In this document: piece by piece, positions 1 through 9,008 of the stretch | Position numbering within the stretch: the first letter of the stretch is position 1 | How the letters are laid out: each line of letters opens with the position of its first letter | NCBI GenBank assembly: GCA_000798955.1 | Contig: JTLC01000035.1 | Coordinates: forward strand, 1-46,789 | Length of the DNA: 46,789 nt | Source: Firmicutes bacterium ZOR0006 | GTDB taxonomy: Bacteria; Bacillota_I; Bacilli_A; Culicoidibacterales; ZOR0006 | Direction of reading: 5' to 3' | Translations under genes and position numbers: made by a program | The notes under the pieces: generated by a model | What the model was told of the DNA's origin: nothing | Database searches by the model: none | Seen by the model: the letters and a program-made list of their open reading frames with translations, nothing else

Positions 1-18
1 AAAAAAATATTTTTTGCG

Positions 19-24
19 TATAAT
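19..24 (+). promoter_or_regulatory. Candidate -10 box for the pot operon
   Basis: A perfect TATAAT lies about 80 bases before the first gene of the polyamine operon. Any -35 box would fall at or beyond the left edge of the window, so the promoter can only be half seen. Confidence 0.5.
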
Positions 25-36
25 TGAGAAGGCACT

Positions 37-78
37 GTGTTAAACACGATGTTTACTATTACTAAACAAACCTGTTTA
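37..78. promoter_or_regulatory. Candidate operators of the XRE-cupin regulator
   Basis: Two inverted repeats lie between the -10 box and the first gene. GTGTT-A-AACAC (37-47) has 5-bp arms around one base, and TAAACA-AACC-TGTTTA (63-78) has 6-bp arms around four bases. Both contain the half-site TGTT/AACA. Their place just after the -10 box fits repressor sites for autoregulation by the HTH protein encoded next, which is an inference. Confidence 0.4.
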
Positions 79-102
79 AGACAGCAAAAGGAGTAGATGA
101 TG

Positions 103-645
103 ATGTTAATCGGAAAAAAATTAAAAAATTTACGAATTGAAAAAGGATTGACACAAGAAGAACTCGGTGAACGTACTGATTTAAGCAAAGGGTATATTTC
201 GCAATTAGAACGCGATTTAAGTGTTCCAGCAATTGATACTTTTTTTGCTATTCTTGAAGTCCTCGGTTGTTCTCCCAAAGAATTTTTTGATGAAGAAGAA
301 AGTCGTCAAAAAGTTGTATACCATCAGGAAGAAATTACGGTTTTTGAAGATGAGGACAAAGGCTATAAAGTAGAGTGGCTAATTCCCGAATCAAATGAAA
401 ACGAAATGGAACCAATTCGACTGACATTACAAAAAAATGGTGATTTCAAAGAATTTGAACCATCACTATCGGAAACATTTGCCTATGTGTTACGTGGTCA
501 AGTTGCGATTCGTCTCGGAAAACAATTCTTTCACGCTCAAGCTGGGGAAACAATTTATTTTTATGCATCGGAAACTCACCAAATTGTCAATGATTTTGAT
601 GGCGAAAGCGAACTCCTCGTTGTCGTCACGGATTCATATTTATAA
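103..645 (+). CDS. XRE-cupin transcriptional regulator of the pot operon
   Basis: Predicted cytoplasmic DNA-binding regulator with two parts. Residues 3-60 are a Cro/C1-type helix-turn-helix (TQEELGERTDLSKGYISQLE, where the second helix reads DNA), and residues ~105-175 are a small cupin beta-barrel with the typical G(D/E)TIYF and H-Q strand. This PuuR-like architecture commonly precedes potABCD in Firmicutes and is thought to sense polyamines or a derivative through the cupin. Three ATGs follow each other at 97, 100 and 103; AAGGAG at 88-93 gives 9 bases of spacing to 103, and MLIGKKLKNLR matches the usual family N-terminus. The gene ends 25 bases before potA and probably controls its own operon through the upstream inverted repeats. 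Confidence 0.88.
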   Translation: MLIGKKLKNLRIEKGLTQEELGERTDLSKGYISQLERDLSVPAIDTFFAILEVLGCSPKEFFDEEESRQKVVYHQEEITVFEDEDKGYKVEWLIPESNENEMEPIRLTLQKNGDFKEFEPSLSETFAYVLRGQVAIRLGKQFFHAQAGETIYFYASETHQIVNDFDGESELLVVVTDSYL

Positions 646-670
646 ATAAAATTAGGAGGTTATCTTTATC

Positions 671-1756
671 ATGAGTAACACGATTATTCGTTTTGAAAAT
701 GTCACAAAAGCTTATGATGACACTGTTGTCCTAAACAATGTCAACTTTGAAATTGAGCGTGGGAAATTTTACACCCTGCTTGGACCATCTGGATGTGGAA
801 AAACAACAATTTTACGCTTAATTGCTGGATTTATCCAACCAACATCAGGGAAAGTTTTTATCGATGATAAGTGCGTAAATACAATCCCGGCCCACTTACG
901 ACCAGTGAATACGGTCTTTCAAGATTATGCACTCTTCCCGCACTTAAATGTCTTTGAAAATGTTGCCTTTGGATTACGTATTCAAAAAGTTAAAGAAGCA
1001 GAAGTCAAAGAACGCGTTGCGAATGCATTAAAATTCGTCAATCTTGAAGAATATCAAACTCGGGAAATTTCTGAAATGTCGGGTGGACAACGGCAACGTG
1101 TAGCCATTGCTCGAGCAATTGTCAATCGCCCACAATTAGTGCTTCTTGACGAGCCACTTTCAGCGCTTGATTTAAAATTACGGACAGAAATGCAGTATGA
1201 ATTGCGCGAATTACAACAACGTTTAGGCATTACTTTTGTGTTTGTTACTCATGATCAAGAGGAAGCTTTAGCATTATCGGATGAAATCTTTGTTTTAAAT
1301 AAAGGGATTATTCAACAATCAGGAACACCTACTGATATTTATGATGAACCAATTAACCGCTTTGTTGCCGATTTCATCGGTGAATCAAATATTGTTGATG
1401 GCTTCATGTTAGAAGATAACCTCGTTTCCTTTGCAAACCGTTCATTTGAATGTGTCGATCAAGGATTTAACCAAAACGAACCAGTTGAAGTGATCATTCG
1501 TCCTGAAGATTTAGAAATTACTACTGCTGAACTCGGGAAAATCACGGTACAAGTCGATTCGATTCTTTTCCGTGGTGTTCATTATGAAATGTCATGTTAT
1601 GATGAGTTCAAAAATGAATGGCTCGTTCATAGTACAAAAAAAGTGGACGTGAATAGCAAAATCGGTCTGAATTTTGGGCCAGAAGCGATTCACATTATGC
1701 GTTTAGGGGAAACAGAAGCTGAATTTGACAAACGTTTGGAAGCATATGAAGAATAA
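671..1756 (+). CDS. potA: Spermidine/putrescine ABC transporter ATP-binding protein PotA
   Basis: The ATPase subunit that powers polyamine import, acting as a dimer on the cytoplasmic face of PotB-PotC. All motifs are intact: Walker [10 protein letters not shown] (38-46), Q-loop Q84, signature MSGGQ (136-140), Walker B LVLLDE (156-161), D-loop SALD and switch His194. The C-terminal third (~275-350) is a TOBE-like regulatory domain, and 361 residues is normal for PotA. AGGAGGT lies 10 bases before the ATG. The last codons overlap the start of potB, which points to coupled translation. Many ABC importers share this ATPase form, but the potBCD context makes the polyamine assignment firm. Confidence 0.96.
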   Translation: MSNTIIRFENVTKAYDDTVVLNNVNFEIERGKFYTLLGPSGCGKTTILRLIAGFIQPTSGKVFIDDKCVNTIPAHLRPVNTVFQDYALFPHLNVFENVAFGLRIQKVKEAEVKERVANALKFVNLEEYQTREISEMSGGQRQRVAIARAIVNRPQLVLLDEPLSALDLKLRTEMQYELRELQQRLGITFVFVTHDQEEALALSDEIFVLNKGIIQQSGTPTDIYDEPINRFVADFIGESNIVDGFMLEDNLVSFANRSFECVDQGFNQNEPVEVIIRPEDLEITTAELGKITVQVDSILFRGVHYEMSCYDEFKNEWLVHSTKKVDVNSKIGLNFGPEAIHIMRLGETEAEFDKRLEAYEE

Positions 1757-2543
1757 TCGTTTTGCACGTTTAGCACTTATTCCCTATGCACTTTGGATTG
1801 TAATCTTTGTTGTTGCTCCCCTTGTCCTCATTGCTTACAATTCTTTCCTCGATATTGAAGGGCACTTCACATTCGCCAACTACGGAAAACTTCTGTCACC
1901 GGTATATATGAAAATGATGTTTAACTCATTCTTCTACTCCCTAATTGTGACGGCAGTCTCACTCCTTGTTGGGTATCCTGTTGCCTATTTTATTTCACGA
2001 ACGAAACATAAGGGTCTATGGTTAATTTTACTAATCCTCCCTTCATGGATTAATTTATTATTGAAAACATATGCGTTCTTAGGAATTCTTGGGACTGCGG
2101 GACCGATCAATGCCTTTTTAGAGGTCATTGGTGTTGGTGGTCAGCAATTATTATTCAATGATTTTAGTTTCGTCCTCGTATCAACCTATATTTTTATTCC
2201 GTTTATGATTTTACCAGTGTATAATGCGATTGAAAAAATCAATCCATCCCTGATTTATGCTTCACGTGACTTAGGTGCTTCAAACTGGAAAACATTCCAA
2301 CGTGTCATTTTCCCACTCACAACCGATGGAATTATGTCCGGATTTCAGCTTGTGTTCATCCCAACTTTATCGTTGTTCATGATTACGCGTTTAATTGCTG
2401 GAAACCGTGTCATTACCCTGGGAACTGCTATCGAACAGCACTTCTTAGTGACACAAGACTGGGGAATGGGGGCAGCTATTGCAGTTGTTTTGATTCTCGT
2501 GATGGCGATTGTGATGTTTGCAACTCGCAAAATCATCAAATAA
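1746..2543 (+). CDS. potB: Spermidine/putrescine ABC transporter permease PotB
   Basis: Integral membrane permease of the polyamine importer, pairing with PotC. About six hydrophobic segments are visible, with the cytoplasmic EAA loop around residues 171-190 ([19 protein letters not shown]), the docking site for PotA. The ATG at 1746 is preferred: it overlaps the potA stop by 11 bases and gives the expected [17 protein letters not shown]-terminus. A TTG at 1725 in the same frame would extend the protein by seven unlikely residues. Length (265 residues) is normal for the family. Confidence 0.95.
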   Translation: MKNNRFARLALIPYALWIVIFVVAPLVLIAYNSFLDIEGHFTFANYGKLLSPVYMKMMFNSFFYSLIVTAVSLLVGYPVAYFISRTKHKGLWLILLILPSWINLLLKTYAFLGILGTAGPINAFLEVIGVGGQQLLFNDFSFVLVSTYIFIPFMILPVYNAIEKINPSLIYASRDLGASNWKTFQRVIFPLTTDGIMSGFQLVFIPTLSLFMITRLIAGNRVITLGTAIEQHFLVTQDWGMGAAIAVVLILVMAIVMFATRKIIK

Positions 2544-2562
2544 ATCTGAAGGAGCATTTACT

Positions 2563-3366
2563 ATGGAACAAACAAAAAAATGGTTCGCTAACGGCTATTT
2601 GATTTTAGTTTTTGTCATTCTCTATGCCCCAATCCTCTTTTTAACTGCTTACTCATTCAACAGTGGTGGTTCAATGGTCGGATTTGATGGCTTTACGTTA
2701 GAGTGGTATCAAGAATTATTTAGCGATACACGACTTTTAATTATCGTCTTAAATACACTTGTGATTGCCTTAATTTCAGCAACAATTGCCACAATTGTTG
2801 GTGTTGCTGGTGCTGTCGCTATCCATAACATCGAAAAAACAAAATACCGTTCAATGTTATTAACACTGAATAACATTCTTGTTGTGAGCCCAGATGTTAT
2901 TATCGGTGCATCATTCTTAATTTTATTTACGATGCTTGGCATCAGCTTAGGCTTCTTCTCGGTATTACTGTCACACATTGCGTTTTCAATTCCAATTGTT
3001 GTGATTATGATTTTACCAAAATTAAAGGAGATGAGTCCCACACTTGTCGATGCCGCACAAGATTTAGGGGCTTCACAATGGCAAGTCTTTAGCAAAGTTA
3101 TTTTGCCATATATTTTACCTGGTGTCTTTGCCGGTTTCTTTACAGCCTTAACATTCTCACTTGATGATTTTGCCGTTACCTTCTTTGTCACTGGGAATGG
3201 GTTCAATACTTTAGCGGTTGAAGTCTATTCTTTAGCTCGCCAAGGAATATCATTGAAAATCAATGCATTATCAACGATTATCTTTGCGATTACATTAGCC
3301 CTCGTGCTTGGTTATTACTTTTTATCAACGCGAAAAAAACCCAAAACGTTAGGAGGAACTGATTAA
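2563..3366 (+). CDS. potC: Spermidine/putrescine ABC transporter permease PotC
   Basis: Second membrane permease of the polyamine importer. It has six predicted membrane segments and an EAA loop near residues 163-182 (DAAQDLGASQWQVFSKVILP). GAAGGAG at 2548-2554 sets the ATG at 2563. Open frame continues upstream into potB but lacks a better start. The stop codon TAA shares its last base with the ATG of potD (TAATG), so potC and potD are translationally coupled. Length (267 residues) matches the family. Confidence 0.95.
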   Translation: MEQTKKWFANGYLILVFVILYAPILFLTAYSFNSGGSMVGFDGFTLEWYQELFSDTRLLIIVLNTLVIALISATIATIVGVAGAVAIHNIEKTKYRSMLLTLNNILVVSPDVIIGASFLILFTMLGISLGFFSVLLSHIAFSIPIVVIMILPKLKEMSPTLVDAAQDLGASQWQVFSKVILPYILPGVFAGFFTALTFSLDDFAVTFFVTGNGFNTLAVEVYSLARQGISLKINALSTIIFAITLALVLGYYFLSTRKKPKTLGGTD

Positions 3367-4439
3367 TGAAAAGTCTCGTTCGTGCTTTTATCGCAATTGT
3401 GACAATTAGCATTGCCCTCCTCTTCGGAATCAGTTATCTCAATGCTGCTGAAGGTTATAGTGGTGATAATACTTTGACAATTTTCAACTGGGGTGATTAT
3501 ATTGATCCCGAACTCATTACTCAGTTCGAAGAAGAAACTGGTATCAAAGTCATTTATCAAACGTTTGATTCAAATGAAGCGATGATGACAAAAATCGAAC
3601 AAGGTGGGACAACATTTGATATTGCTGTCCCTTCAGATTATACAATTGCAAAAATGATTGATGAAGATTTAATCCTCCCAATTGATTATAGTCAAATTGA
3701 AGGTATCGAAAATATTGATGAACGCTTCCTTGACCTCTCTTTCGACCCTGATAATAAGTATTCAATCCCTTATTTCTGGGGAACGGTTGGTATCGTCTAT
3801 AATCCAGACTTGCTCGATGGCAAAGAGCTCACGAGTTGGAATGATTTATGGGATGAATCGTTAAGAAATCAAATTTTTCTTGCCGATGGTGCTCGTGAAG
3901 TAGTAGGAATGGCACTCAACAGCCTTGGGTTTTCACTCAACTCTACTGATCCAGCTGAGCTCGCGGCTGCAAGTGGTAAACTTCAAAGCTTAATGCCTAA
4001 TGTGAAAGCAATTCTTGGTGACGAAATCAAGATGTTACTCGCAAATGAAGAGGCAGCAGTTGGCCTTGTTTGGTCAGGTGATGCCGCAGAAATTATGTAT
4101 GAGAATGAGGCCTTAACTTATGTAATTCCTGAAGAAGGAACAAACCTTTGGTCAGATAATTTAGTCATTCCTAAAACGGCAAAAAATATTGATGCTGCCT
4201 ATGCATTCATTAACTTTATGCTCCGTCCGGATGTTGCTGCTCAAAATGCTGACTATGTTGGATACTCAACACCAAATGCTGCTGCTATTGAATTGATGGA
4301 TCCTGAAGTAACTGAAGATGAGCGTTTCTATCCACCCGCAGAAATTACTGATACACTCGAATACTACGATAATATTGGAAAAGCTAACTTAGCAACATAC
4401 AATGATATTTTCTTGGAATTCAAAATGTCAGGTCAATAA
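3366..4439 (+). CDS. potD: Polyamine-binding protein PotD, membrane-anchored
   Basis: Extracytoplasmic receptor that captures spermidine or putrescine and delivers it to PotBC. Residues ~6-27 form one hydrophobic export segment, followed by the conserved start of the mature domain (NWGDYIDPELITQFEEETG) and typical PotD blocks such as FDSNEAMMTKIEQGGTTFDI, IPYFWGTVGIVYN and DGAREVVGMALNSLG. No cysteine follows the hydrophobic segment, so there is no lipobox; the protein is probably held by an uncleaved N-terminal helix or processed by signal peptidase I, as in streptococcal PotD as I recall it. The AGGAGG at 3351-3356 lies inside the end of potC. This is the last gene of the operon. Confidence 0.95.
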   Translation: MKSLVRAFIAIVTISIALLFGISYLNAAEGYSGDNTLTIFNWGDYIDPELITQFEEETGIKVIYQTFDSNEAMMTKIEQGGTTFDIAVPSDYTIAKMIDEDLILPIDYSQIEGIENIDERFLDLSFDPDNKYSIPYFWGTVGIVYNPDLLDGKELTSWNDLWDESLRNQIFLADGAREVVGMALNSLGFSLNSTDPAELAAASGKLQSLMPNVKAILGDEIKMLLANEEAAVGLVWSGDAAEIMYENEALTYVIPEEGTNLWSDNLVIPKTAKNIDAAYAFINFMLRPDVAAQNADYVGYSTPNAAAIELMDPEVTEDERFYPPAEITDTLEYYDNIGKANLATYNDIFLEFKMSGQ

Positions 4440-4480
4440 AAAAATGCACCCCGTCCTTAATTGGGCAGGGTGCATTTTTT
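4440..4480. terminator. Bidirectional terminator between potD and yaaA
   Basis: AAAATGCACCC (4441-4451) pairs with GGGTGCATTTT (4468-4478), with an A-run on the left and T-run on the right. It begins right after the potD stop and ends at the yaaA stop, so it can serve both converging genes. Confidence 0.9.
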
Positions 4481-5189
4481 ACGTTGTGGCAAGATAGACA
4501 AAATGTTGTGCTGTTGAATGTACGTCACTATAGTGATAGCGTTGGGTTGTCAGCAATTTCAACTCTGCTGGTGTCCGTACTCCTTCGTGGATACACTGAT
4601 GTAAAAATTGACCACGGGCAATTTTGGCATATGTTGCCAAGCGTTTAGGTTTGCCATTCGTATAAGACTCAACAAAATCAATTGTAATCGCTGTTTTTGG
4701 TAAGAGCTTCGCAAATTCACTCGATGCCAAATTCACCATCACTGGCTGGCCATCTTCAAACAAGCAGCGCTCTTGCCAAAAACTTGTCAGTGATTGCTCC
4801 AGTATTGGCAGACTTTGTTTTAAATCGAGTCGATACGGTTGAATGCCGTCAAAAGGTCGGACGCAGCCATATAAAGCTGATAAAATCATCACATGGTTTT
4901 GTAAATAGTCACGTTGCTCTTGTGTATATGCCTCTGGTTGTAATTGTTGGAAGACACTGCCTTGATAGAGGTCAATCGCTGCAAATGCCTGTGTAGTTTG
5001 ATAATAGTGTGCGACTAATTCGGCTTGTTTGGCAGATATTTTCAATTGTTTTTGGAGTTCATCCTCCGTTAAACCTCGAAAATACTGCCGAAATTGTTGT
5101 GCTTCAGCCTCAAAACGAGGATGACTGTGAATTTCATGACAGTGCTGAAGTTTCATCGTTTTACTTGGTGATAAGAAAAAATAAATCAT
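4479..5189 (-). CDS. yaaA: YaaA-family peroxide stress protein (DUF328)
   Basis: YaaA proteins lower intracellular free iron and protect DNA and protein during hydrogen peroxide stress; E. coli YaaA binds DNA and has a helix-hairpin-helix-like fold. The family marks are present: LSPSKTM at the N-terminus, ILSALYGCVRPFDGIQPYRL in the middle, NLASSEFAKLLP, the KIARG block and RYHYSD near the end. At 236 residues it is slightly shorter than the usual ~250. LSPSKT must lie at the very N-terminus, which fixes the start at 5189 although the ribosome binding site there is weak. Stands alone, convergent with potD. Confidence 0.93.
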   Translation of the reverse strand: MIYFFLSPSKTMKLQHCHEIHSHPRFEAEAQQFRQYFRGLTEDELQKQLKISAKQAELVAHYYQTTQAFAAIDLYQGSVFQQLQPEAYTQEQRDYLQNHVMILSALYGCVRPFDGIQPYRLDLKQSLPILEQSLTSFWQERCLFEDGQPVMVNLASSEFAKLLPKTAITIDFVESYTNGKPKRLATYAKIARGQFLHQCIHEGVRTPAELKLLTTQRYHYSDVHSTAQHFVYLATT

Positions 5190-5493
5190 GTCTATCTGCT
5201 TGCCAATTTGGTAGCAACCTTTCTCTACTCTGAGCTATGCTTCCCAAATCGGCTTCCTTTCTTCGTTTTTTTCATGTTTTAGGCAATCAACTTTTGCTAG
5301 CAGCTACAATTAGCTCTCGCATCACGAGCTGTTTCTTTTGGTTTTAGTTTCGGATTTGTTGTTATCACTTGTCTAAAATGCATCGTATCCTTTATTGATT
5401 GATTATTTCCCCCACTTTAGCTGTTACAAGCCTTGTTTTTTGGTTTTTTTTTGATTATACTCATTTCAATCAAAAAAAGAAAGGGGGAGCTCT
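5190..5493. other. Gene-free spacer between divergent yaaA and DUF2871 gene
   Basis: About 300 bases with both promoters presumably inside. A hairpin-like AGCTC...GAGCT lies near 5311-5330 and is too weak to call. No open frame with a ribosome binding site and no RNA element were recognised. Confidence 0.5.
5433..5461 (+). promoter_or_regulatory. Candidate promoter for the DUF2871 gene
   Basis: TTGTTT (5433-5438), 17 bases, then TATACT (5456-5461), 33 bases before the start codon. The -35 match is poor, the -10 match good. Confidence 0.45.
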
Positions 5494-5904
5494 ATGCGCC
5501 GTTGGTTTTGGAGTAGCGTCTTTTGGCTCATTATTAGCCTGAGTTTTGGTGTGATTGCACGTGAATGGACACGTGCAGCCGGATTTACTGGTGACACAGC
5601 CTTATTTCGCGTTCATGGACATGCACTCGTTTTAGGTTGCTTGTGTTCATTACTTATTTTAATCTTGCTCACTGTTTTCAAGTTATCACTCTCACGAGCG
5701 TTTTTCTGGTTGTTTCAAATTAGCCTCATTCTCGTGATCAGTGCAATGGCAATTCGTGGGGCTTTGGATATTTCTGCCACTGAGCTGATAGGTCTCAATT
5801 ATTTCGCTGGTCTCGGTCATATCGCCTTAAGTGTAAGTTTTGGCTGGTTCTTCGTCCGACTCTATCAGGCATTACGTCCTTATGAAAGTTTCCACCAAAA
5901 ATAA
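5494..5904 (+). CDS. DUF2871-family four-helix membrane protein
   Basis: A 136-residue integral membrane protein of unknown function with four hydrophobic segments. It fits DUF2871 as I remember that family: an N-terminal helix ending in REWTRAAGFTGDT, then RVHGHALVLG at the start of helix 2, and GLGHIALSVSFGWFF in helix 4. The repeated membrane histidines (HGH and GH) are reminiscent of haem or metal ligands in other membrane proteins, but no such role is known to me here. GAAAGGGGGAG precedes the start. Single-gene unit with its own terminator. Confidence 0.75.
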   Translation: MRRWFWSSVFWLIISLSFGVIAREWTRAAGFTGDTALFRVHGHALVLGCLCSLLILILLTVFKLSLSRAFFWLFQISLILVISAMAIRGALDISATELIGLNYFAGLGHIALSVSFGWFFVRLYQALRPYESFHQK

Positions 5905-5916
5905 TCAGTGTCAAAG

Positions 5917-5948
5917 AAAAAACACACTTCGTGGAAGTGTGTTTTTTT
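5917..5948 (+). terminator. Terminator after the DUF2871 gene
   Basis: AAAAAACACACTTC (5917-5930), loop GTG, GAAGTGTGTTTTTT (5934-5947): a 14-bp stem ending in a T-run, 12 bases after the stop. Confidence 0.9.
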
Positions 5949-6047
5949 GCGTAACTCGTGGACATCTAGCCTTTGACCACGTTTCTATTTTACCATGTGT
6001 TTCGCAACTAAAACATAAATTTCTGGTATAAAATCAACATTTTTTTT

Positions 6048-6070
6048 AAAAATTCCTAAAACATTAGGAA
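6048..6070 (-). terminator. Probable terminator of the coiled-coil gene
   Basis: TTCCTAA (6053-6059), loop AACA, TTAGGAA (6064-6070). Read leftward the stem is followed by a T-run (6052-6048 and beyond). The stem is short and AT-rich, so it is weaker than the others here. Confidence 0.55.
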
Positions 6071-6073
6071 AAT

Positions 6074-6736
6074 TCACGATTTTTTAGGTTCGTTACTATT
6101 TTGTTCGTGCCAATGGTGGAGTACTTGTTTTTGAATTTCCGCTTGCAATTGTGCCATCTCACGGAGTAATTGTTCATTTTCACTTTCGAGTGTAACTTGA
6201 TTTTGACTGCTAGCATGTAGTTCTTGCTCTTGGTAACGAAGTTTCTCGCGCAACTCATCAATATGCCGGACTTTTTCTTCTAAACGTTGAATCCAATCCG
6301 ACTTCTCATGGTAGTGGTAGCGTTCTTCTGTTTCAAACTGGTGATTCAGTTGTAACACATGTTGCTCGAGCAAATTTTTTTCTTGCTGTAAAGTCAAGAT
6401 TGCACTTTCTCGTGCATAAATTGTCCCTTTGAGCATTTGATTTTGGACTTGCAAGAGTTGCGTTTGTTGTTGCAAATGATCAATGATAGCACGTAAATCA
6501 TCCTTATCGTGATATGCCGATTTTGCCTGTTCGTTCAGTGTTTGTTCTAAATGTCGATTAACTTGCCGCATTTGTTGTAATTCGTGTTGTAAGTAGCTCA
6601 ATTGTTCCAAATTCATCGATACGAGTCGTTGGTAATTTTCAATTGTTAATTTCGCTGTCAACGTTTGTGCAGTTTGTCCGTCCTGTTTTTGGGCACGTGC
6701 CTCATTTTCATTGGTAAATGTTGCCATTTTCTCCAT
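6074..6736 (-). CDS. Gln-rich coiled-coil protein of unknown function
   Basis: I do not recognise a family. The 220-residue product is almost entirely predicted coiled coil from about residue 30 to 205: continuous heptad-like leucine spacing with many Gln, Glu and His residues (for example LQHELQQMRQVNRHLEQ). There is no membrane segment, signal peptide or cysteine. Such proteins usually act as structural or scaffolding partners in the cytoplasm. The start at 6736 has GGAAGGA about 10 bases upstream; a second ATG three codons on (6727, preceded by GGAG) is also possible. It is transcribed away from the MATE gene and sits in its own unit. Confidence 0.7.
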   Translation of the reverse strand: MEKMATFTNENEARAQKQDGQTAQTLTAKLTIENYQRLVSMNLEQLSYLQHELQQMRQVNRHLEQTLNEQAKSAYHDKDDLRAIIDHLQQQTQLLQVQNQMLKGTIYARESAILTLQQEKNLLEQHVLQLNHQFETEERYHYHEKSDWIQRLEEKVRHIDELREKLRYQEQELHASSQNQVTLESENEQLLREMAQLQAEIQKQVLHHWHEQNSNEPKKS

Positions 6737-6888
6737 CTGTTAGCATCCTTCCTTCCGACTACTCTCTTATTTTCCCTTTGAGAATAACAAAAACCACACC
6801 ACTTTGCATGTACACTCGCACAATATTTACTTGTTTTTTTCTTAAAAGAAATTCATTCGTTTCCCTTTCTTTTTCAGAAAAATTCTTT

Positions 6889-6894
6889 TATAAT
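6889..6894 (+). promoter_or_regulatory. Candidate -10 box for the MATE gene
   Basis: Perfect TATAAT 53 bases before the start codon. Only a weak TTTCTT is found at the -35 position (6866-6871). Confidence 0.45.
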
Positions 6895-6947
6895 GAGAAG
6901 AGTTTATATTTAGTTAGCATGCGAAGCTTTTAAGGAGGAATTTTTTT

Positions 6948-8357
6948 ATGAAAAGTAGTAATACTGATTTTCTGGGTACCGCACCACTCGGAAAAGTTTT
7001 AATGCAAATGTCAGCGCCAATGGTTGTTGGCTTTGTCGTTCAGGCCCTATACAACATCGTTGATACGATGTTTGTCGGACAATCTGTTGGTGCGATTGGG
7101 ATTGGTGCCCTTGGCATCGCCTTCCCACTCCAAATTATTTTAATGGCGCTTGGTGGTTTAATCGGTGCTGGTTCTGCCGTCATTATTTCTGTTGAATTAG
7201 GGAAAAAAAATAAAACAGTCGCTCGTCGCGTCCTTGGTTCTGCACTTATCACAATTGTGGCACTGGCCTTGTTGTCTGCCGTCATTATTTTCCCAATTTT
7301 ACCGCAAGTCCTCACTATCTTTGGTTCAACACCGGAAATTTTACCGGGAGCGGTCACATATATGAAATATATCTTGATCGGAATTCCTTTCTTTGCGACA
7401 ACAATGGTAATTAACCAAACGATGCGTGCTGAAGGAAAACCACAAATTGGGATGACATCAATGGTCATTGCTGCAATTGTCAACGTTGTCCTTGATTATA
7501 TTTTAATCTTCCCAATGGGTATGGGGATTGAGGGAGCTGCGATTGCAACTATGATTGCACAATTAACAGGATTAGCAGTTACTGTCGGATATGCCTTTGT
7601 CTTCAAACATGCCGATGTACAACCACAATTCACTCGTAGCCTGACACTTTTCTTCACTGATGTCAAAGAAATTATCCAACTTGGATTCCCGGCTTTCTTT
7701 AATAATATCGCCTCTTCATTAGTGATGATTGTTGCGAATAACTTACTCCGCGCTTTCGGAACATCTGATGATATTGCTGTTTATAGTACAATTTCGAAAA
7801 TTTTACAATTTGTCACAATGCCGACATTTGGAATTGCGAGTGGTGTCCAGCCAATTGCTGGATATAACCTCGGTGCAAAAAAATTCGATCGCATCCAAGG
7901 TGTTTATCACTTAGCTTTAAAAGTGACCTTTGTGCTACTCGTCTTCTTAGCAGCAGTTATCTTCTTCTTCCCTGGACAAATCCTTGCACTCTTCGTGACT
8001 GATCCTGAATTTATCGCGTTTTCAATTCAACCAACCCGAATTGCCTTTTTAGGAATTTTCAGCCTTGGATTCTCTATGGTTAGCGCGATTACCTTACAAG
8101 CACTCCAATTACAAAAACAAGCAAATATCATTTCGTTATTACGCCAAATTTTAATTTATGTTCCTTTGAGCTTAGTCTTAACGATTGTTTTTTACCTTGT
8201 TGATCCACAACTCGCTGTCTTTGGTGTGTGGATTGCTTTCCCTATTGCTGATGTGCTTGCTGCTGTTATTGCCTATGCTATCACTGTAAAAGCGTTGAAA
8301 AATTTAACGCATACACATGCTAGTGTACCAGCAAGTGAGTTACAACCTGCACAATAA
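6948..8357 (+). CDS. MATE-family multidrug/sodium antiporter
   Basis: Cytoplasmic-membrane efflux pump that exchanges cationic drugs or metabolites for Na+ or H+. At 469 residues with about 12 hydrophobic segments it has full MATE size and the two-fold repeat of six helices. Family landmarks include the N-terminal LGKVLMQMSAPMVVGFVVQALYNIVDTMFVG, with its PM and YNIVDTMFVG motifs, and the matching second-half block GFPAFFNNIASSLVMIVAN. It most resembles the DinF/NorM-like branch common in Firmicutes. AAGGAGG at 6932-6938 fixes the start. Nothing nearby tells the substrate. Confidence 0.93.
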   Translation: MKSSNTDFLGTAPLGKVLMQMSAPMVVGFVVQALYNIVDTMFVGQSVGAIGIGALGIAFPLQIILMALGGLIGAGSAVIISVELGKKNKTVARRVLGSALITIVALALLSAVIIFPILPQVLTIFGSTPEILPGAVTYMKYILIGIPFFATTMVINQTMRAEGKPQIGMTSMVIAAIVNVVLDYILIFPMGMGIEGAAIATMIAQLTGLAVTVGYAFVFKHADVQPQFTRSLTLFFTDVKEIIQLGFPAFFNNIASSLVMIVANNLLRAFGTSDDIAVYSTISKILQFVTMPTFGIASGVQPIAGYNLGAKKFDRIQGVYHLALKVTFVLLVFLAAVIFFFPGQILALFVTDPEFIAFSIQPTRIAFLGIFSLGFSMVSAITLQALQLQKQANIISLLRQILIYVPLSLVLTIVFYLVDPQLAVFGVWIAFPIADVLAAVIAYAITVKALKNLTHTHASVPASELQPAQ

Positions 8358-8374
8358 CAATACTTGCTACCAAA

Positions 8375-8407
8375 CAAAAAAACTGACGAATTTTCGTCAG
8401 TTTTTTT
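8375..8407. terminator. Bidirectional terminator between MATE and cyclophilin genes
   Basis: CTGACGA (8383-8389), loop ATTT, TCGTCAG (8394-8400), flanked by A7 and T7 runs, so it can end transcription from both sides. Confidence 0.9.
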
Positions 8408-8418
8408 ATTTGGTCTTT

Positions 8419-8940
8419 TTAGAATAAATCCGCAAAGTTTTTTTGTAAAACAGCAACACGTTGTTGGTGTGCTTCAGGATGAGCTGCTAAAAAGGCTTCC
8501 ACATCACCAGTGATTTCAATTGTTTCAATCACATCACCTTGTGTCACGGCATTCACCACTTCTTGATCGGCTTCAGAAACAACTTGTCCAAAGATTGTGT
8601 GCGCATTGTTTAACCATGGTGTTGGTACATGCGTAATGAAAAATTGTGAACCATTTGTTCCTGGTCCAGCATTTGCCATTGCTAATTTACCTGGTGCATC
8701 GAATGTCACATGAGGCACGAATTCATCACCAAAGTTATATCCTGGGCCACCCATTCCTGTTCCAGTTGGATCTCCACCTTGAACCATAAAATCTTCAATA
8801 ACACGGTGGAATTTGATTCCATTGTAAAATCCAACACTTGCTAACGTCACAAAGTTTACAACTGTTTCTGGTGCAATTTCAGGAAATAGTTCTAAGTGAA
8901 TTGTTCCTGCTGATGTAATCATTTTTGCTTCTAACTGCAT
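8419..8940 (-). CDS. Cyclophilin-type peptidyl-prolyl cis-trans isomerase
   Basis: Catalyses proline cis-trans isomerisation during protein folding in the cytoplasm; there is no signal peptide or lipobox. The active-site blocks are intact: [19 protein letters not shown] (catalytic Arg in FHR, Phe and Gln in FMVQ), [16 protein letters not shown] and [13 protein letters not shown]. The Trp in PWL corresponds to the cyclosporin-contacting Trp of cyclophilin A. At 173 residues it is a single-domain PpiB-type enzyme, with a ~25-residue C-terminal extension after the usual core. GGAG lies before the ATG. Its stop shares a bidirectional terminator with the MATE gene. Confidence 0.95.
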   Translation of the reverse strand: MQLEAKMITSAGTIHLELFPEIAPETVVNFVTLASVGFYNGIKFHRVIEDFMVQGGDPTGTGMGGPGYNFGDEFVPHVTFDAPGKLAMANAGPGTNGSQFFITHVPTPWLNNAHTIFGQVVSEADQEVVNAVTQGDVIETIEITGDVEAFLAAHPEAHQQRVAVLQKNFADLF

Positions 8941-9008
8941 GTTTCATTCTCCTTTAGTTCAATTACTTTCATTATAGCATATCAATTTTTGAACAGATAG
9001 TTTTTCTG

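Noticed and set aside
2709-3206. 165-codon leftward open frame opposite potC
   Set aside because: Antisense shadow of a well-conserved permease gene, without a ribosome binding site and with an implausible Lys/Ile/Thr-rich composition.
7040-7483. 147-codon leftward frame opposite the MATE gene
   Set aside because: Mirror frame of a certain gene; no ribosome binding site, no family features.
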